This document shows positions 33,759 to 42,579 of a DNA stretch of 64,000 nucleotides, piece after piece. This stretch comes from Cohaesibacter gelatinilyticus. Lineage in GTDB: Bacteria > Pseudomonadota > Alphaproteobacteria > Rhizobiales > Cohaesibacteraceae. The DNA lies in contig NZ_OBEL01000006.1 in assembly GCF_900215605.1 (NCBI RefSeq), positions 124,001 to 188,000 of the forward strand. The letters are read 5' to 3'. The notes under the pieces are model-generated. The model was not told the origin of the DNA. It ran no database searches and was given only the letters and a program-made list of their open reading frames with translations. Each line of letters starts with the position of its first letter. Position 1 is the first letter of the stretch. The position numbers and the translations under genes are program-made.

Positions 33759-35804
33759 TCAGCCCAGAACATCATCAATGACCAAGACCTGATCATCAAA
33801 GACAACTTCTTCAAAGCCGGTGAGAATATCATGTTTTGAGGTCTCACGGTTCCAGATCACAAATCCGGTGCCATCGCGCGTTGCACCCCAGCCATAATCT
33901 TCGGCATTGCCATCAATGACGAACTGATCCTTGTCCCCTGCTCCATGGAGATATTGGGTCACGCCAGCAATATCCTGCACCACGACACCGTTCCCATTGC
34001 CGGTGCCAATGCCACGAATTTCATCGGTGGTGATGGTACCATCGTTGAAGCGGACGGCTTTATAATCCATCAGAATATCAAAGCCGCTATCGTTCCAGAC
34101 AACCACACCTTTCTTGTCGCGGGTAGCGCTCCAGGTATAATCGGCCATATTGCCATCAAAGACAAAGATCTCATCACCCGTAACACCGCGCAGATATTGG
34201 TTGGTGTTCGGATCATCCTGCACCAGAATTTCATCGACTGGACGTGGAATCGAGCCCCAGCTTGGCAAGGCTTCAAGATCGATATAAGCGTCCTTGAAAC
34301 GCACACCGTCAAAGCCAATCAGCACATCGATATTGGTCGCATTCCAAATCAGGATGCCATCACCATCTTCATTCGGTGCCCAACTGTAGTCATCGCGATT
34401 GCCATCAATCTCGAACACTTCACGAGAGGAGGACGCAGTCAGGGCCTCATTCTCATCGGCCTTGTCTTGAGTGAGCGGCACATTGGAGCGGGGAACCAGC
34501 GCCAAATCAGCCTTGGCATCATTGAACTGGATATATGCAAAGTCTGTCAGAATATCATGTTTGCCGGTCTCGGCATTCCAGACCACCGTTCCGCTCTTGT
34601 CACGGGTCGGAGCCCAGCGATACTCCGCCATATCCGCATCGATGATAAAAGTATCAACGTCATTGTCGGCGGTGAGATATTGGGTCTGATCAGCAATATC
34701 CTTGATACCATCAACAATCGGACCTTCAGAGGTCGGCCAATCCGCAAGGCTGAGTGTGCCATCAACAAAGCGCAAATGCTCAAAGCCATGCAGGGTGTCT
34801 ATGATGCCATCGGCAACCTTCCAGATTTCAACCCCCGTCCCATCTTCAGTTGGGCGCCATCGATATTCACTTCTCACACCCAGCGAAGAAAAAACATCCT
34901 TATTGGTGGAACCTGTCGCCGCATCAACCGCGCCGGACTGGTTGATCCAAACCGAATAGTCTCGATCATTCACACCACGTAGAAAACCATTTTCCAGTTT
35001 CACCTGATCTTCAGTGATGCCTTTGATATGAAAGCCATTGATCGTGACACCTTCACCACCATTATCGACAATGGTTGCATTGGGATCGAGCTTGGTGAAA
35101 AGGATCTGATCTTCATCAGGGTTGAAGTCTTCAATAAAGCTCACACCGGGTTGATAAGAGCCAACAATAACATCATCAAAGCCTTCACCAAGGGTAAGAG
35201 AGGCAGGCATCAAATCGCCAGTGGCAGAGATTTCATCACTGATCTGAATGAAATCATCTCCTTCACCCAAATCAATCACTGCTTTTTGACCATGTTGATC
35301 CATCACGTCAGATAGAAAAACAAGATCATCACCCTTACCCAACGAGAGTTCAGCACCAGCAACAGATTGGGAGATCACTGCAACATCATTAAAGTCAAAC
35401 ACGGTTGCCCAGAAGGCAGCAGGATTGGCATTGATGGTGGTTACATTCACCGCAAACAGATCGGCACCAATCACAATAGCAGGACCATGCACCTGCTCGG
35501 GATCATGAAAATGACGGATAATCCCGGTAAGCACCCCACCTATAAGTGCTCCATTCTCATCAAAGGCCAAATCATTACCAAAAAAGGTAATCCCATTCAC
35601 CTGAGCCGGGATTGAAGCTCCATCGGGAGCTGTTTCATTCTCGGTCCCGGTAGTGAACCAATAGCTCACCTGACCATCTATCGCCTTGGTAGCGATCGTG
35701 CTGTCAGACAATGCCTTGGTATGCAGCTGAGTAAAACCATCCTTGGGCCACAACGCCCAGTTAAAATCATTACTGGTAAAACCGGTTGTTCCAATAAGTC
35801 TCAT
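33759..35804 (-). CDS. Calcium-binding-like repeat protein, copy A (five repeat units)
   Basis: A 681-residue acidic protein with no cleavable signal peptide. The first 150 residues are unique (GFTSNDFNWALWP); residues about 150-240 have RTX-like acidic Gly-rich turns (LGKGDDLVFLSD, LGEGDDFIQISD, LGEGFDDVI). Then five units of about 70 residues follow, each with the pattern TQYL-G, D-F-IDG, DY-W, TRD-GV-VWN, DIL-F, V-FND. Such units occur at the C-terminal ends of RTX proteins secreted by type I systems. The start at 35804 has CAGGAA upstream. A paralogue follows upstream in tandem. No secretion genes are near; export and surface role are inference. Confidence 0.75.
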   Translation of the reverse strand: MRLIGTTGFTSNDFNWALWPKDGFTQLHTKALSDSTIATKAIDGQVSYWFTTGTENETAPDGASIPAQVNGITFFGNDLAFDENGALIGGVLTGIIRHFHDPEQVHGPAIVIGADLFAVNVTTINANPAAFWATVFDFNDVAVISQSVAGAELSLGKGDDLVFLSDVMDQHGQKAVIDLGEGDDFIQISDEISATGDLMPASLTLGEGFDDVIVGSYQPGVSFIEDFNPDEDQILFTKLDPNATIVDNGGEGVTINGFHIKGITEDQVKLENGFLRGVNDRDYSVWINQSGAVDAATGSTNKDVFSSLGVRSEYRWRPTEDGTGVEIWKVADGIIDTLHGFEHLRFVDGTLSLADWPTSEGPIVDGIKDIADQTQYLTADNDVDTFIIDADMAEYRWAPTRDKSGTVVWNAETGKHDILTDFAYIQFNDAKADLALVPRSNVPLTQDKADENEALTASSSREVFEIDGNRDDYSWAPNEDGDGILIWNATNIDVLIGFDGVRFKDAYIDLEALPSWGSIPRPVDEILVQDDPNTNQYLRGVTGDEIFVFDGNMADYTWSATRDKKGVVVWNDSGFDILMDYKAVRFNDGTITTDEIRGIGTGNGNGVVVQDIAGVTQYLHGAGDKDQFVIDGNAEDYGWGATRDGTGFVIWNRETSKHDILTGFEEVVFDDQVLVIDDVLG

Positions 35805-36140
35805 AGCGTAATTCCTGTTGCCCAATAGATCGGCAGATACAACTGCCATTTGCACTCAACAACCACAGCCCGAAGGCATTCATTTTTGCAATCCGCTGCA
35901 ACTTTACGCTTTATTAACTTTTTTGTCACCTCACCCAGACAAAAACAAAAGGTGAAGGTTAATTCAGTTAAATTCATAAAAATCAAAGACTTGATAAAAT
36001 AGATATGGATTTATACCAAGGTATCCAAATCACCCCTGAAATTTAAGGGAGCATGCAAAAGGCCCCGCGAAGTCATCTCCCGAGGCCTCAATGGAAATAC
36101 ACGAAAAACGAGTAGTGGGATTATCTCTACTTCGTTGCCA
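35805..36140. promoter_or_regulatory. Upstream region of repeat-protein gene A
   Basis: Holds the block 35895-35930 (CTGCAACTTTACGCTTTATT...) that recurs at 38286-38321 upstream of gene B with few changes; both lie 75-125 bp before a start. A terminator for gene B follows at 36057-36088. No gene. Confidence 0.6.
36057..36088 (-). terminator. Probable terminator of repeat-protein gene B
   Basis: On the minus strand CGAGGCCT-type arm reads AGGCCTCG..CGGGGCCTTTT: an 8-bp stem with one G-T pair and TTTT, 50 bp past the gene B stop. Confidence 0.6.
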
Positions 36141-38210
36141 CTAGATGACGTCCTCAACCACCAGCACCTGATCATTGAAGACCACTTCCTCAAAATCAGT
36201 CAGAATGTCATGGACCTTTGTCTCACGGTTCCAAACCACAAAGCCGGTTTCATCACGTGTCGCACCCCAAGCATAATCCTCAGCATTGCCATCAATGATG
36301 AACTGATCCTTGTCACCTTCCCCGTGCAGATATTGTGTCTCGTTCGCAATGTCTTTTATTTTGACACCGCTCACGTTGCCATCATCAATACCGCGGATCT
36401 CATTGGTGGTGATGGTGTCGTCATTGAAGCGAATAGCCTTGAAATCCATCAGGATATCAAATCCATCCTTGTTCCAGACCACGACACCTTTGCCATCGCG
36501 CGTTGGACCCCAGTTATAGTCGCCCTTGTTGCCATCAAAGACAAAGATCTCTTCTCCCGTCTCCCCACGCAAATATTGGTTGTCAGTCGGATCATCCTTG
36601 ATCAGGATTTCACCATTGGGACGAGGCACATCCCCCCATTGCGGTAGAGCTCTCAGATCGGCATAGCTATCGAGGAAGCGCACGCCATCGAAACCAATGA
36701 GAATGTCGATATTGCTTCCATTCCAAATGGCAATTCCCTCACCATCCGGGTTTGGTCCCCAGCTATAATCATCGCGATAACCGTCAATCTCGAAAACTTC
36801 TCGATGATTGTCAGCCTTGATGATTTCATCCTTATCGACCTGATCTTCGGTCGTCGGAGCATTGGAACGCGGATATTGGACCAAATCAGCTTTACCGTCA
36901 TTGAAATTGATCCAGGCAAAATCCGTCAGAATATCATGTTTGCCGGTCTTCACATTCCAGACCACGGTCCCTGTCCTGTCCTGGGTTGGCGCCCATTGAT
37001 AGTCGCTCATTTTACCATCAATGATAAAGGTCTCACCCCATTCATCGGCTTGCAGATACTGGGTCTGATCAGCAATGTCACGAATGCCCTCAACCGCTGG
37101 CCCTTCCGATGTGGGCCATTCGGAAAGCTGCAATGAGACATCATTGAACCGCAACACTTCGAAATCATAAAGCAGATCAGGTGTCTCGGTTTTGACATCC
37201 CAGATGACGATTCCCTTGTCGTCATCGGTTGCATGCCAGCGATAGTCATCACGCTTGCCGTCCAGCACAAACACATCCTTGCTTGTCGTGCCATGAAGAT
37301 GCTGCGTGACATCAGCATCATTCACGTGACGGGAATAGTCGCGGCCATTTATCCCGGTCAGATAGCCATTTTCAATTTTGATCTCATCACTAGATATTCC
37401 AGGAATAAACAGAGCACCCTCCGTCTCATCCGCTTGTGCTCGCTTGACCTCAACACCACCTTCCACTTGTCTGAAAACAAAAGCTTCATTGTCATTCAGA
37501 AATCTGATGCGATCTTGCTCTGGATTAAAATCCTCAATCTCACTCAAAGGATAGGGCCCACCCAAACGCATTTCGACATCATCAAATCCTTCACCCAAAA
37601 TCAGCTTGCCCGGATGCCCGGTAGTCCAGCCGGTAAAAATGGTCGTATCGCGAAAGAAATCATCTCCAGCTCCCATATCGACGCTAACCCCACCACCATA
37701 TCGAAACATTGGATCGGTGATTTCAAGGCTGTCATCCCCGATACCTAGATTGACATCAGCACCGAGACTGCTCTCCCAATAATTGAACTGGTCATTGCCA
37801 TCAAATATCTCCGGCCAGAATCTGCCAGCTTCCTCGTTCACCTTTGCAACATCCCAATCCAAATCCTTAGCTGCAAAGCTTGGAATTGGACCATTTGCAC
37901 CGTCGTGCCCGCCATAAAACCAGAAGAATTCGGTGATCTTTCCAGCAATCAAGGCACCGTTCTCATCATATTCCAGCCCTTCCCCTTTGAACGTCACCCT
38001 ATCAACCCACATAGGATAGGTTTCTCCTTCAGGGGGTGTTGCATCCTCTGGATATTTAATAACCCATACGCTCAGTTCTGTGTCAGATGAGGAGCTCGCA
38101 TATGCTTCAGTCGCTGAAACTAGTTTTTGCAAAGCCACAAAGCCATTTTGGGGCCAAAGAACCCAATCAAGGACAGTCTCATAAAATCCAACGGAGCCAT
38201 CAATTTTCAT
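36141..38210 (-). CDS. Calcium-binding-like repeat protein, copy B (five repeat units)
   Basis: A 689-residue paralogue of the protein encoded just downstream. Same plan: unique start with WVLWPQNGFVALQ in place of WALWPKDGFTQLH, RTX-like turns (LGIGDDSLEI, MGAGDDFFRD, LGEGFDDVEM, followed by IEDFNPEQDRI), then five 70-residue units (first TQHLHGTTSKDVFVLDG, last TQYLHGEGDKDQFIIDG). Each unit resembles most the unit in the same place of copy A, so the whole gene was duplicated after the repeats had diverged. The promoter block is shared too. AGGAA stands upstream of the ATG. Function unknown; likely exported and structural. Confidence 0.75.
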   Translation of the reverse strand: MKIDGSVGFYETVLDWVLWPQNGFVALQKLVSATEAYASSSSDTELSVWVIKYPEDATPPEGETYPMWVDRVTFKGEGLEYDENGALIAGKITEFFWFYGGHDGANGPIPSFAAKDLDWDVAKVNEEAGRFWPEIFDGNDQFNYWESSLGADVNLGIGDDSLEITDPMFRYGGGVSVDMGAGDDFFRDTTIFTGWTTGHPGKLILGEGFDDVEMRLGGPYPLSEIEDFNPEQDRIRFLNDNEAFVFRQVEGGVEVKRAQADETEGALFIPGISSDEIKIENGYLTGINGRDYSRHVNDADVTQHLHGTTSKDVFVLDGKRDDYRWHATDDDKGIVIWDVKTETPDLLYDFEVLRFNDVSLQLSEWPTSEGPAVEGIRDIADQTQYLQADEWGETFIIDGKMSDYQWAPTQDRTGTVVWNVKTGKHDILTDFAWINFNDGKADLVQYPRSNAPTTEDQVDKDEIIKADNHREVFEIDGYRDDYSWGPNPDGEGIAIWNGSNIDILIGFDGVRFLDSYADLRALPQWGDVPRPNGEILIKDDPTDNQYLRGETGEEIFVFDGNKGDYNWGPTRDGKGVVVWNKDGFDILMDFKAIRFNDDTITTNEIRGIDDGNVSGVKIKDIANETQYLHGEGDKDQFIIDGNAEDYAWGATRDETGFVVWNRETKVHDILTDFEEVVFNDQVLVVEDVI

Positions 38211-38501
38211 AACTCAATTCCTACAAAAATCAGGCCGAGGCACCACAACTCGGCGTCAAAACAAGTCGCACTGTATTTTCAATTCGTTGCAACTTTACGC
38301 TTTGTTAAGATTTTTGTCACCCTCGTCAACAACCAGACATGTCCTTATGGTAAAGATACAAAAGAAAGCAATTTCAATGACTTAAAAGATAAAATAATTA
38401 GCAAGCCGTCGCCGCATGCTCCTTCCCCTGAAATTTCAGGGAGAGACAATTTGAAGCAGAAAAGGCCTTTCGGCCTCTCCACTTATGTTCATTCCAATAA
38501 T
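38211..38501. promoter_or_regulatory. Upstream region of repeat-protein gene B and 3' end of the bdhA operon
   Basis: Contains the conserved block 38286-38321, an AT-rich stretch, the palindrome CCCTGAAATTTCAGGG (38427-38442) with GCATGCTCC close by (38413-38422), and the bdhA terminator. A related GCATGC/CCCTGAAATTTAAGGG pair occurs in opposite order at 36032-36056. No gene. Confidence 0.5.
38460..38477 (-). terminator. Intrinsic terminator of the acyl-CoA synthetase-bdhA operon
   Basis: On the minus strand AGGCC-GAAA-GGCCTTTT, a perfect 5-bp stem with tetraloop and T-run, 25 bp past the bdhA stop. Confidence 0.75.
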
Positions 38502-39305
38502 CTATTGAGATGTCCATCCACCATCAACAGGGATGGAGGTACCCGTCACATTATGGGCAATCGGTGAGCAGAGCCACAAAGCCAGAGCACCAATCTCGGA
38601 AGGATCTGACGTTCGCTGCGATGGTTGCTTTTCTTTCAAGAGATCAGCAACCCCAGCATCCCGATCCCCACCAAACAACTCGGCCCTCGCCGCAACTTGC
38701 GGCTCAATAAGCACAGTCTCGGTCCAGCCGGGACAGATACAATTGACCGTCACGCCACCGGACTTTTTGCTGCCCTTATTGGCATATTCCAAAGCTGCCA
38801 CTTTGCTTAGCCCGACAAGCCCAAACTTGGCGGACACATATGGCGCTTTATCAATGGAAGCCACCAATCCGTGGACGGAGGCGATATTGATCACCCGACC
38901 AAAACCTTTGTCCGCCATCCCCGGCATGGCACGGCGCATGACATGAAAAGCAGCGGAGAGGTTGACCGAGAGGATCGCATCCCAAAGCGCAGGCTCCACA
39001 TCAGCAAGACTGGCCGTCTTCTGGATGCCCGCATTATTGACGACAATATCGGCACCACCCCATGCTTCGATCTCATCCATCATGGCATCGATGGCAGCAA
39101 CATCACGTAGATCCGCATCAAAGAAACGAACCTCGCCCGCCCCGGTTTGCTCAAGTTCTGACTTTGCCGCCGCAATCTGCGTCTCGTCAGCCAGACCATG
39201 CAGAGCAATGCTGGCACCTGCATCAGCAAAGCTCTTGGCAATGGCCAATCCAATGCCCTGAACTGATCCCGTTACCAGCGCAATTTTTCCGCTCAGATCA
39301 CTCAT
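38502..39305 (-). CDS. bdhA: D-3-hydroxybutyrate dehydrogenase
   Basis: A 267-residue short-chain dehydrogenase. The NAD site is TGSVQGIGLAIA (residues 13-24), NNAG at 90-93, and the catalytic set is N114, S142, Y155 and K159 by motif (IASVHGLVAS, Y-x-x-x-K in YVSAKFG). HGLVAS and the end PVDGGWTSQ are typical of 3-hydroxybutyrate dehydrogenases, which make acetoacetate from 3-hydroxybutyrate with NAD. It overlaps the upstream acyl-CoA synthetase by 4 bp, pointing to use of ketone bodies or polyhydroxybutyrate. Confidence 0.87.
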   Translation of the reverse strand: MSDLSGKIALVTGSVQGIGLAIAKSFADAGASIALHGLADETQIAAAKSELEQTGAGEVRFFDADLRDVAAIDAMMDEIEAWGGADIVVNNAGIQKTASLADVEPALWDAILSVNLSAAFHVMRRAMPGMADKGFGRVINIASVHGLVASIDKAPYVSAKFGLVGLSKVAALEYANKGSKKSGGVTVNCICPGWTETVLIEPQVAARAELFGGDRDAGVADLLKEKQPSQRTSDPSEIGALALWLCSPIAHNVTGTSIPVDGGWTSQ

Positions 39306-40846
39306 CTTTCAGATCCTTCCTTATCCATGGTCTCCAAACGCTCTCGCAATTCGGTCTTTAAAATCTTGCCGTAATTGTTCTTGGGAAGATCTTCGAGGAA
39401 GAGATAGCACTTCGGTCGTTTGAAACGCGCAATAGCATCAAGGCAAAGCTTGTCGAGCTCGGCAGCATTGACTTTCTTTCCCTCAAATACAGAGGCAAAG
39501 GCGACGACCACTTCTCCCCATTCCTCGTCTTTTTGGCCGACAACAGCTGCTTCTCTGACGGACGGATGGGTTAGCAGCACCTCTTCCACCTCACGCGGAT
39601 AGATATTGGAGCCGCCGGAAATGATCATATCCTTGGAGCGATCTTGCATGGTGATATAGCCATCTTCATCAGCCCGGCCCATATCACCCGTCCAGAGCCA
39701 GCCATCCTTGATCGTCTCGCGCGTGGCTTTCTCATTACGCCAATAGCCGAGCATGACCGGAGATCCCTTGACGACAATCTCGCCAATTTGACCTGCTGGC
39801 AGCTCTTGTCCATCTTCATCGACAATCCTGACCTCGACAAAGCATTGCGCCAGACCAACCGACGCCAAACGCTCCATTGCTCGAGGATGGTCACGATCAC
39901 TGACATCCGCACGGCTAAGGGCGGTGATCGCCATCGGGCATTCCCCCTGCCCGTAAATCTGAACAAAGCGCGGCCCCATCACATCCACCGCATCCAAAAT
40001 ATCAGCCAAATACATCGGCCCACCGGCATAGATGATGGTCTTGATGCCCTCCCCGGTCTGACCACTATGCTTGGCAACATCCACCAGACGCCGCACCATG
40101 GTGGGGGCTGCAAACATGACGACATTGTCGATTTTCGGAGAAAGCTCCAGAATTTCACGGGCATCAAACCCGCCTGAAGGTGGCACAACATGCCGTGCGC
40201 CCTTCATGACGAACATGAAGTTGTATATGCCCGCTCCGTGAGACATGGGCGCGGCATACAGAATGGCATCGCCTTGCTCAACTTCATCCACCTCAAAGAA
40301 ATAGGCAGAGGCCATGGCTGCAATATTGCCTGCAGACATCATCACACCCTTAGGTGTGCCAGTCGTGCCCGATGTATAGAAAAGCCAGACCATATCGTCC
40401 TGTTCGACGATGGCAGGCGCAGGGAGCGACACTCCTTGCTTCATGGCTGCAAACTCATCCTGATCGACAGATATCAAGGAGCAACCAGAACTGGAGGTCA
40501 AAGCTTCCAATCCATCTGAAATATCATCAGACACAAAGGCGCAGGAAGCCTCGGCATTTTTCAAAATCCAGCCTGCTTCCTTCACGTGCAATTTGCCATT
40601 GATAGGAACCGCCACGGCTCCCAGATACCAGATGCCATAAAGCGCAATCAGATAGTCTGGCCGGTTGCTCATGAAGACACCAACCCGATCCCCAGCCTTC
40701 ACACCCTTATCAGCAAGAGCCTTGCCAATCGCACCAGCAGCTCGATCAAAATCTCGATAAGTGGCGATCTGCTTCTCTCCCCAGAACAGGGCCGGAGCCT
40801 CTGGCCATCGTCTAGCCGCTCGATCTAACCAACTTGCCGGGTTCAT
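39302..40846 (-). CDS. AMP-forming acyl-CoA synthetase (acetoacetyl/short-medium chain type)
   Basis: A 514-residue class I adenylate-forming enzyme. Motifs in order: FYTSGTTGTPKGV (about 170-182, ATP loop), YGQGECPMAI (about 305), GWLWTGDMG (about 390), DRSKDMIISGGSNIYPREVE (hinge) and a C-terminal PKNNYGKILK with the catalytic Lys. It activates a carboxylate to its CoA ester; with bdhA downstream, acetoacetate is a reasonable substrate but the fold does not tell. GGAGA lies before the ATG. Divergent from a LuxR-type gene. Confidence 0.87.
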   Translation of the reverse strand: MNPASWLDRAARRWPEAPALFWGEKQIATYRDFDRAAGAIGKALADKGVKAGDRVGVFMSNRPDYLIALYGIWYLGAVAVPINGKLHVKEAGWILKNAEASCAFVSDDISDGLEALTSSSGCSLISVDQDEFAAMKQGVSLPAPAIVEQDDMVWLFYTSGTTGTPKGVMMSAGNIAAMASAYFFEVDEVEQGDAILYAAPMSHGAGIYNFMFVMKGARHVVPPSGGFDAREILELSPKIDNVVMFAAPTMVRRLVDVAKHSGQTGEGIKTIIYAGGPMYLADILDAVDVMGPRFVQIYGQGECPMAITALSRADVSDRDHPRAMERLASVGLAQCFVEVRIVDEDGQELPAGQIGEIVVKGSPVMLGYWRNEKATRETIKDGWLWTGDMGRADEDGYITMQDRSKDMIISGGSNIYPREVEEVLLTHPSVREAAVVGQKDEEWGEVVVAFASVFEGKKVNAAELDKLCLDAIARFKRPKCYLFLEDLPKNNYGKILKTELRERLETMDKEGSER

Positions 40847-40866
40847 CTATTCTCTCCTCCCCAAGG

Positions 40867-40890
40867 CAATCCTGGATCTGTACAGGATTG
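40867..40890. promoter_or_regulatory. Inverted repeat in the acyl-CoA synthetase / LuxR intergenic region
   Basis: CAATCCTG (40867-40874) and CAGGATTG (40883-40890) are perfect inverted copies, flanked by GGCAATCC / GGATTGCC. Its place between divergent genes suggests an operator of the LuxR-type regulator. Confidence 0.6.
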
Positions 40891-40971
40891 GATTGCCAAA
40901 GTCTGTTCTTATTGTATGGTCGAAGACTAACCACCACGATCTAGCCTATGGATCCGTGAGATTACCTAAAA

Positions 40972-41529
40972 ATGCCAAATGATATGCAGGACCTAGCCAC
41001 TCTCGCCTTTGACCACGCCCCCGTCGGCTTAATTGTGACCAAAGATCGGGTAATTCAGCAAGCCAATCTGCGCTTTGCGGAAATGTTCGGCTATGAATGC
41101 ACGGATCTGACTGGCAGAAGCCTGTCACAGCTCTATCCCACCAGCGAGGAGTTCCTCAAAATAGGTGAACTGGGCCTTTCGAAAATGAGCCAGGATGGCC
41201 GCTATAATGACGAACGCATCATGCAGCGCCGTGATGGGACACATTTCTGGTGTCGAGTTCGCGGGCAATCCCTCACGCCGGACCAACCCTATAATCAAGC
41301 CATCTGGTCCTTTGCTGATATCTCCAATACACGCTCCATCACCCAGATGACCAAACGCGAGCGGCAAGTCGCAACGCTTCTGTCTGAGGGCCAAACCAGC
41401 AAGGAAATCGCTCGAGCACTCGATATCTCTCCCCGCACTGTCGATGTCCATCGCGCCCGCCTTATGGAAAAGTTCAATGCCCGCAATTCTCTAGAGTTGG
41501 TGGCGCACTTGGCAGGCATTCCCTTGTAA
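40972..41529 (+). CDS. PAS domain / LuxR-type response regulator
   Basis: A 185-residue protein: an N-terminal PAS domain (residues about 10-120; RVIQQANLRFAEMFGYE, then RDGTHFWCRVRG) and a C-terminal LuxR helix-turn-helix (TKRERQVATLLSEGQTSKEIA, then SPRTVDVHRARLMEKF). It lacks a phospho-acceptor receiver domain, so it probably binds a ligand or cofactor itself. Divergent from the acyl-CoA synthetase operon, its likely target. Confidence 0.88.
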   Translation: MPNDMQDLATLAFDHAPVGLIVTKDRVIQQANLRFAEMFGYECTDLTGRSLSQLYPTSEEFLKIGELGLSKMSQDGRYNDERIMQRRDGTHFWCRVRGQSLTPDQPYNQAIWSFADISNTRSITQMTKRERQVATLLSEGQTSKEIARALDISPRTVDVHRARLMEKFNARNSLELVAHLAGIPL

Positions 41530-41618
41530 ATCAAAGAAATTCCTTTCCTCACCCGGCCTCCATCAACAAGCTTGCGAATCTTCTAAACTACCATTGCCAG
41601 CCTGCGACAATTTGTAAT

Positions 41619-41640
41619 ACATTAACATAATTGAATATGT
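41619..41640 (+). promoter_or_regulatory. SoxR-like site upstream of the metallo-hydrolase pair
   Basis: ACATTAACATAATTGAATATGT: outer arms ACAT / ATGT and a core ATAATTGAATATG close to TAATTTGAATGTG at 55082-55105 (minus strand) and TTAATTGAATGTC at 53624-53638. It lies 20 bp before the gene start. Confidence 0.5.
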
Positions 41641-41659
41641 TCAGGTGAGGACCATTACC

Positions 41660-42577
41660 ATGCATAGACGTGATTTTCTGAAAACAACAGGAGTAATGGC
41701 CGGAGGCCTTGCCCTGACATCCCTGATCCCCAATCTGGTCCATGCCAGCCTTACTTTGGGTAACACCAAAATCTCCACCCTGAGCGACGGTACATTGGGC
41801 CTGCCTGGCGACATGGTCTATGGCCATCTGCCTCAGGACGAACTCGCGCCTATTCTGGAAAAATACAGCCTTGATCGCAAGCGTGTGGTGCCAGAATGCA
41901 ATGTAACCCTGGTTCAGTCCGGCGAGAACAAGGTCCTCTTTGACGTCGGAGCCGGCTCCAACTTCATGCCAACTGCAGGTAAAATCCTTGAAAGTCTGGA
42001 AGGAACAGATCTGAGCGTTGATGACATCACTCATGTGATCTTCACCCACGCTCACCCCGATCATATCTGGGGATTGCTTGATGACTTCGACGATCCGGTT
42101 TTTCCCAATGCCACCCATATGATCGGCAAGACAGAATGGGAATATTGGATGAATCCTGAAACGGTCAACTCAATCGAACCTTCTCGTCAGGCATTCGCTG
42201 TCGGAGCCAAAAATCGTCTCAGCGCCATTGAAGACGCGGTCAGCTTTTTCAAGGATGGAGAAGAAATCCTGCCTGGCATTGCCGCCCATGCAAGCTTCGG
42301 CCACACGCCCGGTCATATGGCTTTTGAAGTCAGAAGCGGCTCGGATGCTGCAATGATTGTTGGCGACTCCATCGTGAATCATCATGTTGCCTTCGAACGC
42401 CCGGACTGGCATTCAGGCTCCGATCAGGATCCGGAAACGGGTGCGAAAACGCGCATAGCTCTGCTGGACAAGATCACGACCGATAAAATGCAGCTCATCG
42501 GCTTCCATCTGCCAAATGGTGGAATTGGTCGTTGCGAGCGAAAAGACAATTCCTATCAATTCATTTCCGAGGCCTGA
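41660..42577 (+). CDS. Tat-exported metallo-beta-lactamase-fold hydrolase (SoxG/SoxH-like)
   Basis: A 305-residue protein. The start at 41660 gives a twin-arginine signal (HRRDFLKTTG) and has GAGGA 8 bp upstream; the frame goes back to 41645. The zinc motif HAHPDH is intact, followed by GHTPGHMAF, VGDSIVNHH and a late GFHLPNGG. Folded export by Tat fits metal loading in the cytoplasm. Periplasmic MBL proteins named SoxG and SoxH accompany sox genes in Paracoccus; their substrate is unknown. It is 2 bp from the next gene, so one operon. Confidence 0.82.
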   Translation: MHRRDFLKTTGVMAGGLALTSLIPNLVHASLTLGNTKISTLSDGTLGLPGDMVYGHLPQDELAPILEKYSLDRKRVVPECNVTLVQSGENKVLFDVGAGSNFMPTAGKILESLEGTDLSVDDITHVIFTHAHPDHIWGLLDDFDDPVFPNATHMIGKTEWEYWMNPETVNSIEPSRQAFAVGAKNRLSAIEDAVSFFKDGEEILPGIAAHASFGHTPGHMAFEVRSGSDAAMIVGDSIVNHHVAFERPDWHSGSDQDPETGAKTRIALLDKITTDKMQLIGFHLPNGGIGRCERKDNSYQFISEA

Positions 42578-42579
42578 TC

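Noticed and set aside
33945-37748. Long rightward frames opposite the two repeat proteins
   Set aside because: They mirror the repetitive codons of the true genes; the Ile/His-rich products are typical of antisense frames.
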